DNA of 64,000 bases from Bidens hawaiensis. Taxonomy: Eukaryota; Streptophyta; Magnoliopsida; Asterales; Asteraceae. The notes under the pieces were generated by a model. It was not told the origin of the DNA, did not search any database, and worked only from the letters and a program-made list of their open reading frames with translations. Every line of letters starts with the position of its first letter. Position 1 is the stretch's first letter. A program made the position numbers and the translations under genes. Below, piece by piece: positions 32,185 through 43,480 of the stretch. The stretch is from positions 62,001 through 126,000 of the forward strand of contig JAIQDT010005788.1 of the NCBI GenBank assembly GCA_021521415.1. The letters run 5' to 3'.

Positions 32185-32680
32185 CTTTCACGAAACCCAA
32201 AGATACTCAAAAAATAAAAAATTTTATTTTAAACAGTACTGTAGGCGAAGTTGTGGATAACTTCGCTTAAGTCTGAACTTCGCTGATTACGAACTTCGCT
32301 TCCTTTTTAAATTCGCCTGATTAGGAGAAGTTGTGGATAACTTCGCTTAAGGTAAGCGAACTTGTGAAGTAGGCGAAGTTGTGGGTAACTTCGCTTGAGA
32401 TAAGCGAACTTGAGAAGGTAGGCGAAGTTGTGGATAACTTCGCTTAACCTTATATCTTCGCTGAAACCCTACGAACAGTGACGGCAACTTCGCCTGATGA
32501 ACACGATGAATATGCAGGTTTGATTTCTGGATTTTACGAGGTTTGTGAATGTGTTATGGGTTGTTTATGATTGTAGGAGATGAGTATGACACAAAAACTC
32601 AGAAAACTCATCCCGCGAATAGTCGAACGGAACGATTTCTACACCCGCGTGATAATCCTGAACCACACAATCGAGCAAAC
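32185..32680 (-). repeat. Copia D 5' leader with AACTTCGCCT array
   Basis: Untranslated leader between PBS and gag. 32243-32492 holds about ten AGGCGAAGTT/AACTTCGCTT words, several as hairpins with a GTGGAT or GTGGGT loop. No ORF is supported. Confidence 0.9.
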
Positions 32681-32692
32681 GCTCTGATACCA
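32681..32692 (-). promoter_or_regulatory. Primer-binding site of copia D
   Basis: The minus strand reads TGGTATCAGAGC, two bases inside the 5' LTR. Confidence 0.95.
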
Positions 32693-32694
32693 AT

Positions 32695-33107
32695 TGTAGG
32701 TTCCCAGCCGGATCTACACGAGATATCGCGTTCTACGTAGGTGCGGAATCCCTACGTAAGACGTTACGAGTATAGAAAACGATACGAGCTAACACACGAT
32801 ACGATAATCAAACACACGTTGTATTCCAACCGTAAACACGTGATACTATGATCACTGAATACAAACTCTCTGACTCGGATACACGAATAACAAACTGAAT
32901 CCACTTTTTCTCAGCCGTAACCTAGCTGAATATATAGGCGACAACTTCGCCTGGTAAGTTCAGGCGAAGTTGTTCCTAACTTCGCTTGTTCCACAAGTTC
33001 GCCTATAACTAGCGAACTTGTGATAACTTCGCTTACATACAAAACTCAAATCTAACTAACACGATTACAGACACTCGACACTGAACTACTGACATCATGC
33101 ACCAACA
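32695..33107 (-). repeat. Copia D 5' LTR
   Basis: 413 bases, identical to 20805-21217 apart from one base by eye. It carries the element promoter by position. Followed by the AGTGG duplication. Confidence 0.97.
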
Positions 33108-33112
33108 AGTGG
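33108..33112. other. Target-site duplication of copia D, right copy
   Basis: AGTGG, identical to 20800-20804. Confidence 0.95.
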
Positions 33113-33299
33113 TGTGTCCACTCTCAAGCTTCCTTAACGTATTCAATCTTAATATTATACATACACATATATATATATATATATACAACTAATACTAATA
33201 GTAATAGATAACATATAAATCGATTATGAGCATCATGAACTACATCAGTATAATTGGTTAAGTTTATCCTAGATCCGAGATCGTTTCTAGGGTTTCACA
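33113..33299 (+). repeat. Copia G 3' LTR, second part
   Basis: It continues the LTR from 20804. It includes an (AT)n run (about 33166-33185) and ends GGGTTTCACA, matching the end of the copia F LTR (GGGTTCCACA). Copia A coding sequence starts at the next bases, so G was inserted into A or joined to it by deletion. Confidence 0.85.
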
Positions 33300-34695
33300 A
33301 CATAGCTTCATCAAAGTCCTCAGGATAAATCTTGAAGGACTTGACTAGCTTTTCAATATCAAACAACCATGCAGCACCATCAACTGTATTGAATTGATTT
33401 TCATTGAATTCAATATCAGAAGATTTAATCACACTCAAATGATCTTTCACATATACTCTATAGGCTTTTGAGTGTGTAGAGTAACCAACAAAGAAGCAGT
33501 CCAAGGATTTTGCTTGAAACTTGTTGAGATAATCCTTGGTGTTCAATAATGAACATTTTCATCCAAATGGCTTGAGAAACTTGATGTAGGGTTTCCTTTT
33601 AAACAAAATTTCATAAGGAGTCTTGTCTTGACTTTTGTTGAGAATGACTTTGTTCTGAACATAGCAGGCTGTATTAATTGCTTCTGCCCAAAATGTAACA
33701 GGTAGGAAAGCATCTGCTAGCATGGTTCTTGCAGCTTCTATGAGTGTTTTGTTCCTTCTTTCTGTAACACCATTTTGTTCAGGAGTTCTAGGAGCAGAGA
33801 ATTGTTGTAGAATTCCTTTTGCAGTACAAAACTCTTCCATTACTCCATTTTTGAATTATGTGCCGTTTTCACTTCTCAATATCTTTACCCTTGCATTCAA
33901 TTGATTCTCAATCCTGGTCACACAACTTTTAATCAAGTTAGTAGTCCCATCTTTTGTACTTAGGAAATAAACCCAAGTGAATCTTGAGTAGTCATCAATG
34001 ATCACAAGAGAGTATCTTTTCTTGCCTATACTAGGGACACTTACATGACCAAACAAATCCATGTGAAGCATCTCAAGCACTTGATCAATTGTGTTGATGA
34101 GTTTTGTCTTGTGAGAAGACTTGTGCTGCTTGCCCTTCTGACATGAGATACAATTATCTACCAATTTGAATTCTCTTGTAGGTAGGCCAATCACATGCTC
34201 ACCTTTCATAAGTATGTTCATGTTCTTAAGATTTACATGTCACAGTTTTCTATGCCACAATTTTGATTCATTTTCAGTGGCTTTAGAAACAAAACAGGTA
34301 CCATCCCTTGAAACAGCATCCTTCATGTTTAGTTCATACAAATTGCCATTCCTTGGGGCCATAATCATAATCATATTAGGAGGGATTACAAAATTAGGCT
34401 TGAGAATGAAACAGTGAGAATAATCAAACCCAACTTTATAACCTTTATCACACATTTGTGATACGATTAAAAGGTTATACTGTAATCGTTCCACATAGAA
34501 GACATTGTCAAATGTGACCTTTCCATTTGTCAAGATTCCATTTCCAACAATTTTAGCACCGTTTTCATCACTACCAAAAGCTACTGGACCCTCAAACTTC
34601 TCTTCATAGTTGACCAGTGACCTTTTTTCACAAGTCATGTGCCTGGAACACCCACTATCCATGTACCATACTTCGTTCAGTGGAGTGTATGGTTC
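33300..34695 (-). pseudogene. pol: Copia A pol fragment: protease and integrase
   Basis: The frame from 34695 (EPYTPLNEVWYMDSGC) gives protease, then the integrase zinc domain (LWHRKL, CISCQKGKQH), core DLFGHV, RSENGT, NGVTERRN and the start of the C-terminal region (YLNKFQAKSLDC). It ends at about 33300, where the copia G LTR begins; RT and RNase H are absent. Three nonsense changes: TGA near 34240 in LWHRKL*H, TAA near 33856 in ENGT*F, TGA near 33559 in PFG*K. The catalytic Asp in RSENGT is already Glu. Dead copy. Confidence 0.93.
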
Positions 34696-34722
34696 CTACA
34701 CAAATCAAATAAATTGATTAGT
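34696..34722 (-). promoter_or_regulatory. Putative 3' splice site at the gag/pol boundary, copia A
   Basis: CTAATCAATT (contains the gag stop TAA), then TTGATTTGTGTAG|GAA; the AG is at 34697-34696 and exon 2 starts in the pol frame at 34695. Partner donor at 38794. The gypsy solo LTR sits within this predicted intron. Confidence 0.6.
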
Positions 34723-36362
34723 TGAGTGATGAAATGCAAGATGTCTTAACTTGCAAATCATCACTTTCATTAACAATACCTGCATTGGATGTGAGAGGAA
34801 TAGGCTTAGGATCTTCATAAATGAGTTCACAGTCATCAGATTCTTCTGATTCATAGCCACTGTTAGTTGGGCTTTTCACATCATTAACAGATGAACTTTT
34901 CCCATGAGGAATGATGCTCTTGCACTCTTGTACTACATAGTCCTTTGTTCTTAAACAATATATTACATCAAGGTTCTTTTTCTCTTGAACTTCACCCCTT
35001 GGCTTCCATAGAAATCCATGAGGTTCAAACCCATGCTTCAGTAGAAACTTTTCATCACCAGTCAATTCTTTTGGTTTCCTCCTTAAGAAACCATTCTTCT
35101 TTCCCTTCTTATCATTTGTTGGTGATTTCTGAGAATCATTAGACTAAACTGAGTTTGAGTCTTGATTGGGGACAATTCTCAATGGTTGAATGTCTCTTTT
35201 CACAGCAGTTTCAGATTTGCTAGGAATGATATTTCTTTTGACTTGATTAGTCACATTCTTCTTTGGTTTCTCTTCACGTTTCCCATCATTCTTCATACTG
35301 TAGTCAATCTCTTGCACATTCTTAATCACTGTATCCTTCTCACTCACCTTCTCTTTTCCCAAATATTCATCATACTTTTGTTTGTAAAGTTCAAAGTTTT
35401 GACCAAACTATGTTTCATTGGGAACATGAAAGGGCTTGAATGTGAACCTTTCATTACAAGAATCAGTATGGTGACCATATTCATCACACTTTTTACACCA
35501 TACTTTTCCTTTGAAACTTTCATGAGAATTTCTCTTTTTGAATCTCTCACTTGGTCTAGGTGGTTTAATCCCAAGTGTTTTCTGAGTTTTCAAACTATCA
35601 AAATCAATTAAAAAAGGTACAAACTCTTCAATTTTGACATCCTGTCATTCAGTCTTGCTTTTCACAAAGATGATTTTCTTCAAATTCAAAGGCTCTTCAT
35701 CCAGGTTGCCCTTGTGTCTTGATTGTCTTCTCTCATACTCTTCCATAGTTTCAACTTCTCCAATGTCAAACACTTCATGGCTAGAGAAAACAGGGTATAC
35801 TGGAATGAAGTTGTCACCAATAACTGTTTCATTGGCCTTTTTCTTGTTATTGACACTTATTCTTTTCAAAACAGTTTTGCTTGGTGGTCTAACATCATTG
35901 TAGCTTACTTTTGATCTTTCACATATGTCAAAAGACACATGTTCTCTTCTCATCTCTCATCTTCTCATTTAGTCTCTTCATCTTTGGTGTAGTAGGAGGC
36001 AATAATGGAAGTTGATCAATTGAGTCAAGATTCTTCATCCTTTTGTTTCTTTCTGCAGCTTGAATTTCTTCACTTGAAATTTGATCACTAGAGTCACTTA
36101 GATCATCTTGGTTCAAATCATCTTCATTGAAGTCGTCTTCAGAAACTTGCACTCCAATTGACTTATCATCCCTTACTTCTTCCTTCAAAACAAACTCTCC
36201 ATCTTCATTAACTTCAACCATTTTGTAGTTGTCAATGAATTCCTCCTTATCTTGAAAAACTTCTCTGAATTGATTGAGATAAGTCTCTCTTTCTCTTTGT
36301 CAACTTTAAGAGATTAATTGTTGTTGAAAGGTGGAGGAACAACTTTGTACTTATCTTCTTCT
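34718..36362 (-). pseudogene. gag: Copia A gag extension, distal part (second CCHC knuckle)
   Basis: Homologous to copia B 18443-20000. It includes acidic repeats (DDKSIGVQVSEDD), the segment MRREHVSFD, the knuckle CKKCDEYGHHTDSC at 35456-35497 (intact CCHC here), and a C-terminal KTSCISSLN-stop. Several frameshifts and stops occur (about 35144, 35362, 35645, 35928). A short duplication (ATGAGAG-type) near 35940-35955 shifts the frame. It joins the proximal part at 38471 once the solo LTR is removed. Confidence 0.82.
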
Positions 36363-36367
36363 CTTAT
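36363..36367. other. Target-site duplication of gypsy solo LTR, left
   Basis: CTTAT, repeated at 38466-38470. Confidence 0.9.
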
Positions 36368-38465
36368 TGTAACATCCCGTTTTCTAGTTTCGGTTAATAA
36401 ATGAAATATGAGTTATTATGAGTTAGTGTTGGGTTAAATGGATATGGGTTATGGACTTGGGTTATGAAAGAAGGAAAATGACCATGGGATTAAGCCCATG
36501 ATCCATTAATATATAAATCTTTAATCACCCATTTAATTTCATTTCACACATATTCCATACACCTTCAAAATACACTCTTAAGCTCTCTCTCTAGTCTCTC
36601 TCTCTAGCCTAAATTACCAAGGAAAACCGATCCCGATAAAATGTAATGATAGTATGATATTGTATGAGCTTAAACCCGATAGGTATGGTCACGATCGACG
36701 AGCCGACACCGTTAAACCGTTTAAGTCACGAGATCCGGATGGAATCGGGTATAAACCGAACCTAATATGAGCTTAGGGATCACCCTATCTCAGATATGGA
36801 TCGAACGGGACGAAAAACGAGTTAAAACTCGTTTTTCCGGCGAATATATGCGGTTTTCCGGCGGCGGCGCCGGAAAAGTGTATACGAGGTTAAGGGATGT
36901 CAGGGAATGTTCTGACATTCCTGACCTAACCCTAATTCGTTAACGGAAAGTTAACGAATTAGAGGTAATTCGTTAACGAGGAGTTAACGAATTGGAAGCA
37001 ATTCGTCAAGAGATTCGTTAAAGGAAAATCCAACGAACTAGACTTAATTAGTGTTCAAATTCGTTAAATATAAGTTAACGAACTAGCTCCCATTTCGCAT
37101 TGATCATTCGTTAAATGAAATAACGAATTAGAAGGTCCAGTTCGCTACTTGGACTGGTTCGCTATATGGACTGATTCGTTAAGGTCCAGTTCGTTAAAGG
37201 GTTCAATTCGCTACAAGGACCAATTCGCTTAGATAAGCCAATTCGTTATGAACCAGTAACGAATTAGAAGTTTAACGTTATGACAAGAACAGTCCCTGGA
37301 CTTAGAAAAGAATGATTTCATTACAAAGAAGCCCTTGGACTTTTAAGTTAGCAAATTAATTAATGATTCAAAATCCTAATGGAAAATGTGTTAAGACAGT
37401 TAACCCTAGCCAGGGGCTCTGCCCCTTGGACCCCGCTAGGGGCTGCCTCCCCTAGAACCCCGCTGCCAGAGGCACTGCCCCCGGACCCCCATTCGTTGAG
37501 GGGTATAATTGGACTAGAAATACGATATGGATAGTGATAGTAATTAATACGCGTAATTGTTATACAGTTAGTCGTGCACAGCTCAAGAAGGGAATAACGA
37601 TTAACGGTGAACCTAACCGAGTTCAGGTGAGTTTCTAGCCCCATTCCTTGTTATATATTCGGGGCTGTGTGCATACTCGATTTGATTAGTTAATACACTT
37701 ATCCTAAGTGATAAGTGTTCGCCATATATGTTTTATGTGAAAAGGTATGATTGACTGCTTGTCGGTACATGAACGATCTTCGGATATTGCATGTACTGCC
37801 GAGTAAAGGTTTGATGATAAAATTTTTATATATGAAGAATGAATGATGTATGTATGTATGAAACATACAATTATGTATATAGAAAGGTATGGTATGAAGG
37901 TATGGAAAAAAGGGTGACCGGACCCTAATAATATCCGTGGATGGTGGGTACCGGACCCTAATAATATCCGAGGATGAAGGGAGACTGGACCCTAATAATA
38001 TACGAGGATGGAGGGTACCGGAACCTAACAATATCCAAGGTATGTAGGGTGAAATGCCCTTTATAACGTAAGGTTAGCTATATATATGTATGGACGAATG
38101 AAGTACAGGTTATGTATGTAATGCGTACCTTTGGGCACGTATATGCGTATGTAAAGTAAGTTATGTGATTAACTAGAACTCACTCAGCGTAGCTGAGTTT
38201 TAGTATGCACACAGGTTAACAGATTGAGGCAGCTAGTTTGAGATGGACACATGGCAGGATTGAAGAGGCGGGCATCTGAAGATTGTCATGATGTTTAAAT
38301 GTTATATTTTATTTTATGTTTTAAAAGAAAAATTATGGATATTTGTAACGAATGGTTGATGTTTTATATTATTCCACGAAGTTTTTAATTAACTATGATA
38401 TTTGGAACTGCGTTTATGAGTAAATCCAACGTCCAAATGTGAGGCACCGATAACGGGGCCTTACA
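36368..38465 (+). mobile_element. Gypsy solo LTR (2,098 bases) inserted in copia A
   Basis: It starts TGTAACATCCCG, ends GGGGCCTTACA and is flanked by exact CTTAT duplications, with no internal region, so it is a solo LTR left by LTR-LTR recombination. The same family supplies the 3' LTR of gypsy C (51991-54378, opposite strand). It contains many TTCGTTA/TAACGAA words (36937-37270), GC-rich hairpins near 37415-37500, and three tandem ACCGGACCCTAATAATATCC-like units (37915-38035). Confidence 0.95.
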
Positions 38466-38470
38466 CTTAT
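38466..38470. other. Target-site duplication of gypsy solo LTR, right
   Basis: CTTAT, exact copy of 36363-36367. Confidence 0.9.
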
Positions 38471-38836
38471 CTTGTTTAGAATACCACAGTTGTTTCCGGT
38501 AGATACTAAGTTCTTTAGAAACTCATTCTCAACTTGTAACTTGGTATTCTTCACCTTTTCTTCAATAAGCATTTTCTTTAGCCCATTAATTTCAGTCACA
38601 TATCTTGACTGAGTTCTATAACTACTCACTCAATCATCTTGCAGGCTTCGGATTTTTTCTTCATAAATTATATCACTTGCTTGATACCCGTTTATGATGC
38701 TTTGTTTTCTAAAGCATTCACTCTCCAACTTACCTACTTTCACATTTAAAGTATTAATTGTTTTAAGTAAATCAGTTGTAGAGGTTGAGTGTACCTGTGA
38801 AGAAGAAGATTCAGCCTCACTTTCAACTTGAGCCAT
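38471..38836 (-). pseudogene. gag: Copia A gag extension, proximal coiled-coil part
   Basis: MAQVESEAES from 38836, then a heptad-like segment (LLKTINTLNVKVGKLE) and YVTEINGLKKMLIEE up to ENCGIL-type residues at the solo LTR. One stop near 38630. The donor-like CAG|GTACAC lies at codon 14 (38795/38794). Confidence 0.8.
38788..38797 (-). promoter_or_regulatory. Putative 5' splice site in copia A gag
   Basis: CAG|GTACACT on the minus strand, phase 0; the intron would start at 38794. It matches in position the donors of D and F relative to the first knuckle and the coiled coil, but is a weaker consensus. Confidence 0.45.
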
Positions 38837-40270
38837 TAATGCAATATTGGCTGTGGTGATGTCATCTGCATGATCACACCAATCAAATTCCCTTCTTGTT
38901 GTGTAGAAAGAGCTACATTTCCTTGATTTCTGGGTTGATTTTGATTATTTCTGTTGGGGTTGTTTGGAGCATTTGGAGGGTTTTGGTTGTTTCTTTGGTA
39001 ATTCTGGTTCTGGGGCACAACTTGCTGATTGTTCATTTGGGGCTGCTGGTAGTTGTTAAAATTGGGGTTGTTGTTGTAATTGTTGTTTCTTGACTGGTTT
39101 TGCTGGTATTGGTACTGATTCCTTGGCTTTTGATTAATGTATTGATTCACTTGGAAGTTTCTTGGCTGGTTTCATTCTCTAGCAAAGTTTCCTGGTTGCT
39201 GGAAATTGTAGCAGATTTCCTTAGACTTATCAAACCCAATTCTTTCATTTGGACCAGACACTAAGAGCCAACATGGCAGCTTGTTAAACAGTCTTTTGCT
39301 TCTAAGAGCCAACATGGCAGCTTGCCATTTCAAGTCCATATCTTCAAGATCATCTGCATCAGTCTGTTCTAAATCATCTTGAATGACACTTGTGTGGATC
39401 ATATTTTTGGCTACAAATGCATTGTAAGACTCAGTAAACATAGAGAACAATGCTTGAGTTTCACTTCCTTGACCATTGTTTCCACCAACATAAGGTAAAT
39501 GTCCACTTGCCATGGAGGCAGAATCATTGTCATCTATAAGTTGGACATTAAACCTTGATTGGCTTCCTTGGTTACTTGTATTCCCACCAACAAATGCTTT
39601 TGGTGTATCAACACCATGCTCAGTAGGTTCCTCTATGATAGGGATCTGTTGTTGGTTTTTGATGGACAAGTTTCCCATAGGTGCAATAAGTGCATTAGAC
39701 ACCTGGAAACATGGATTTTCTTCCTTTATCATTTTATTCTCAATCATCTCTATCTCAGCAGCTTGAAGAAAGCAAATCACATCATCCAGCTTGAGCTGTT
39801 CAAAGTTCGGTTCATGAATAATGAACTTACTAGCTGTATACCATTCTTTTGGCATTGATGATAACAGTTTAGTGTTCTAGTCAGAATCTGTCATCACATA
39901 ATAATTGGTTCTGAGATCATTCAGAATTGATTTCAATCTCTCCCCATCTTTATATTTGAATCTCTCAAGTTGTTTCTTGAGTATTTGCTTTTTGATGTTC
40001 TTCAGCTCTGTATTTCTTTCAAACATTTCGAGTATTGCATCATACATAGCTTTGGCTGTTGTATGATGTGCCACTTTTGTGAGAATATCCCAATACAGAC
40101 CCAACTTTATCATTTCAAGGGCTCTGTCATCTATTTTTCTCATTCTATCACCCACGGCTTGGTTAGGATTTGCACCATCAGGAGTATATGGTCCATTTTT
40201 AATGGAATTCCACATATCAACGTCATTGTAGCACATTGCAGCCTTAAACAACGCTTTCCACTTGATGAAA
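38836..40270 (-). pseudogene. gag: Copia A gag, N-terminal core and first knuckle
   Basis: UBN2-type core (VDMWNSIKNGP, MYDAILEMFERN, QLERFKYKDGERL) closely related to RE1. The DADDLEDMDLKWQAAMLAL box is followed by a ruined knuckle: CYNFQQPGNFARE then stop, so the second Cys, the His and the last Cys are all lost. Other damage: TAG near 39877, a deletion of about seven residues after LKSIL, and a local duplication of about 22 bases (TAAGAGCCAACATGGCAGCT) at 39262 and 39301. An Asn/Gln-rich tail follows (38836-39150). The first residues are missing. Confidence 0.9.
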
Positions 40271-40555
40271 ATTCAAACAAAGTCAAAAATCAAATTTGAA
40301 AAACAATCAGATCTGAAAGAGAACTTTTCAGATCTGATGTATCTGGTTCGATTGAAGCAAGATCTAGTAATAGAAATTCAAACTTTAAGTAAAACAAGTG
40401 AAAGAGGACACCTAATATTACAGATCTAGAGGAATGAAGAAAGAACAGTGTCACTAACGTCAGGATTCAATGGAACAGTACTCAGCTCACGTAATTCTTC
40501 ATCTTCAAATAATCAACAATAAGCAACGATTCTTCACTTAAACAGCAACAAACAA

Positions 40556-40567
40556 GCTCTGATACCA
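40556..40567 (-). promoter_or_regulatory. Primer-binding site of copia A
   Basis: TGGTATCAGAGC on the minus strand, two bases inside the LTR. Confidence 0.93.
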
Positions 40568-40569
40568 CT

Positions 40570-41709
40570 TGTCGGTCCCGATTTGATCACTCAAACTCAC
40601 AATAAATGTCACAACCCACACAATAAATGTGTCGACAAGAAGGTTGGTGACGTTACTATTTAAGGTAAGAATAGATATTTGTTAACGGCGGAGTCACTAA
40701 CAAACACTATCTGTTGCTTAAAGACTATTAAATGTAACAAACACAAACAATAACTCAAAAGTTTTCCATTTATAGAAAGTTTCATACAAATGCAAATCGA
40801 TTAGGGTTTCTTGTAAGGAATGCATATCCGTACTAATATTAGGACAGCTGTCACACTCAATCAAGAATATTCGGTAGGTCTGAAGAGTGTAAAGTGGCAA
40901 AATCCGTGGTAGGCGTGCCCTAAATTATTCTATTTATAGGCCTGCCACCACCTGACAGCTGTAATTCCTTCTAGAAACCCTAATGATAGGTATATAATCA
41001 TAAAACATATTACAAAACATTCTAAGTGTAAAAACAGGTCTTCCGGGTAGACTTTGTGCCTTTTGTCTTCATCGAGTAGAACTGGTAACCTTGAAGTGGG
41101 CTGGCATACCGTTCTCCGGGTAGACTTTACTTAGAGTATTTTCCTAAGAAAATACTCACCTAGAAGACTTCAATATTCCTCATCATAGAAAACTTTGCTT
41201 GGTATGACCCTACGAGCAAACTATTCTTCATGAATCCCTTCAACTCTTTGTTATATAATAACTTATTAAGCAACCCAAAGTATGCTAGAAGCACTGTTTG
41301 ACTTGTGTTGGTAGTACTGTAGCTTGCTTGGAGTTGAACCTTGCTAGAGAAAGTCCTTAGAGTGTTTCTTGAATAACTTTTCCAAAGCATGCTCGGTCTA
41401 CTGTTTATTAATCAAACCTTGCTAGATCTTCCAAATTACTTGGCTTTATTAGCTTGGTTTAGTCAAGGGCTTGCTAGTAAACAAACTGTGCTTGACCTGA
41501 AGAACACCTTGCTTGACGAAGTGAACCCTACTCGGATTATCACTAAGGAATACTTCAAGACGATAACTATGCTCGAAAGGCAAAATACCTTGCTAGCCTT
41601 AAGTAAAAGCTTGCTCCGATGTCCAAGTGTGCCCGATGTTAATACTTAGCCAATTTCAGGGAGGTTGAGAAGATTTCAATCTTCCTTAAGTTCATTTTCT
41701 CATCCCAAC
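40570..41709 (-). repeat. Copia A 5' LTR (about 1.14 kb)
   Basis: It aligns with the RE1 LTR (same GACA terminus beside the PBS; TTGGGATGAG near the 41709 end in place of TTGAGTCAAG). TTGCCCGG-like motifs are more decayed here (CTTGCT, TGCCCGATG). An (AT)n run follows at once. Confidence 0.87.
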
Positions 41710-41726
41710 TATATATATATATATAA

Positions 41727-41734
41727 TGGGCACC
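41727..41734. other. Target-site duplication of hAT element, left
   Basis: GGCACCCT, against GGCGCCCT at 42727-42734: 7 of 8 identical, the difference being a transition. Confidence 0.75.
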
Positions 41735-42726
41735 CTCAGGGGCTGACTTACTTGAATGGGAGGGGTAGCACCCGCTACCCCTCAACTTTTCCGGTGAAGT
41801 GAAAATTTTTCTTTTTGTTACGTTTTATGTATTACGTTACCTCTGAAATTATATTATGTTATCTCTCAACAAATTTTGAAACCTTTTGAAACCCCACAAC
41901 AATAGTTTTCAAAGTTTTAAAACCTGCTTGAAATCCATGGTGTTCAAGATTTGTTGGAAGAGAGAGAAAGAGGAGTTGAGGAAGATGAGTGATCGTGGGT
42001 TAAAAGAACATAAAAAAAAGTAACTTAGATGTAAATTTGTTATTAACCCCTTTTAGTTTAAAAATGTTACAAATTATACTCTTTAGTTAGATTTGAATTT
42101 TCAAATTATGTTATAATTAAACATTTTAAATTTCTTATTCATCATACCTTGTTAAATTGAATAGATAAATAATATGTTTGTTTTTACTTTTTAGTCCACG
42201 ACTTATAATGGTATTCTGAATTTGTTATTTTTTATCAATTGTCTTTTATTTTTCAATTTAATTAAATATCGAAACTACCATTAATAATATGTGTTTGATC
42301 TAGTCGAAAGATAGTAACATAATTATTGTATTATTAAGTTAATAAGTTTGAATAATTTTATAATATCGTTAAGCAAACAAGCTTGGGTTATTTTGACCCG
42401 ACTTATTTTAAACCAACTTGTTTGACATACTTATTTTTGCCCCAACTGATAAAAATTATAGATCCGTCACGCAAATAGGTTACCCGGGCGCATGTACGCT
42501 TGGAAATGGGTAGCCCGACGCCGCTACGCGTGCAACGCGTAACTAGGTCGGGGATACTCTAAACGTAACCCGGGTGTTGTAAGACCGAAACACGTGACCG
42601 GACTCGCTACGATCGAAACATGTAATTAAGCCCCGACAAACGCAAAACCGGTAAAAAAAACTTCTTAATGTATTGCTAAGAAAAAAATTACGCTAACCCT
42701 GAAATAATTGTCTAGATTCGCCACTG
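41735..42726. mobile_element. Non-autonomous hAT-type DNA transposon (992 bases)
   Basis: The ends are CAGGGGCTGAC... and, inverted, CAGTGGCGAATC..., typical short hAT terminal repeats of the CAGGGGCGGA kind. An 8-bp duplication flanks it. There is no transposase ORF. One side (42470-42650) is unusually GC- and CpG-rich for the neighbourhood (ACCCGGGCGCATG, CTACGCGTGCAACGCG), as in subterminal transposase-binding regions. Confidence 0.78.
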
Positions 42727-42734
42727 GGCGCCCT

Positions 42735-42850
42735 TACCATAGCGTGGCATTATTGGATGGGGCTTCGATGACCCCGATGCCTACGTGACGCTAACATGGC
42801 ACGGTGGAGAGGCTTCAAAGTCCCCCACCATAAAGGATACCCTTATACGA
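42735..42850. mobile_element. Possible MITE, split by the hAT insertion
   Basis: After removal of the hAT element, GGGCACCCTTACC... pairs loosely with an end reading GGGTATCCTTTATGG in inverted orientation, giving a unit of about 125 bases with TA-rich flanks (41724-41734 plus 42735-42845). Terminal similarity is only about ten bases, so this is tentative. Confidence 0.35.
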
Positions 42851-43480
42851 GGAATACAATTTTCTTTTGTCTAAAGAAAAGTACAAATAACTGTAACTTT
42901 TGATATAAAAAATACAATGTCAATTGATTTTCTTAAAAGAAAAGAAAGATTTTTTAAGAAAAAATATTTTAAGTCTTCTTTTGAACTAAGTTTCAGATGT
43001 GGGCTTCCATTATTTTTTTTAAATTGAAATTATATTATGTCTTCTATTTTTGTTTGAATATGAAACTAAATGAGTTATGTTAAGATATATTCAGGATTAT
43101 AAGTTCTCTTTTAATGATTTATCACTTCATATTTCATATTTTATTTGTTTATGTTTTAAAGTAAAGTATAATAAAATGGTATGTAAGATACCCGTGTGAT
43201 TTGTGATACATGTTTGAATCAAATACATAATTATATATATATTCGCGATATATATCTGCTTGATGAGATAAAAAAAATAAAAAATCTTATTTCATGAAAT
43301 TTTTGTAATAACTTATTTAATATGCTGACATTTTAATAAAGATTGTAAATTACGTAGTTTAACTTTGTGATATATATGTCATCTACATGTTACTGATTAT
43401 TTACATACAAATTATATCAATTAAAGCTAATCACAAATTGATATTTTATTTTACTCTTGATGATGCTTAGGTAGCATAAA
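42850..43480. other. AT-rich stretch, nothing recognised
   Basis: No ORF, repeat or element boundary that I can support. Confidence 0.5.

Larger units (their letters stand above)
20805..33107 (-). mobile_element. Complete copia D element, 12,303 bases, Sirevirus-like with ORF3
   Basis: Full-length minus-strand Ty1/copia element with two 413-base LTRs that differ by a single base where I compared them, a PBS, gag, pol (PR-INT-RT-RNaseH), a 2-kb spacer, ORF3 and a polypurine tract, flanked by AGTGG duplications. The length and gene order fit the large Sirevirus-like copia group with an extra ORF. Despite nearly identical LTRs, gag, pol and ORF3 each carry disabling changes. Confidence 0.96.

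Noticed and set aside
18237..36221. Copia A and copia B as one element split by G and D
   Set aside because: Both contain the same gag-extension and protease start, so they are two overlapping copies, not two halves.
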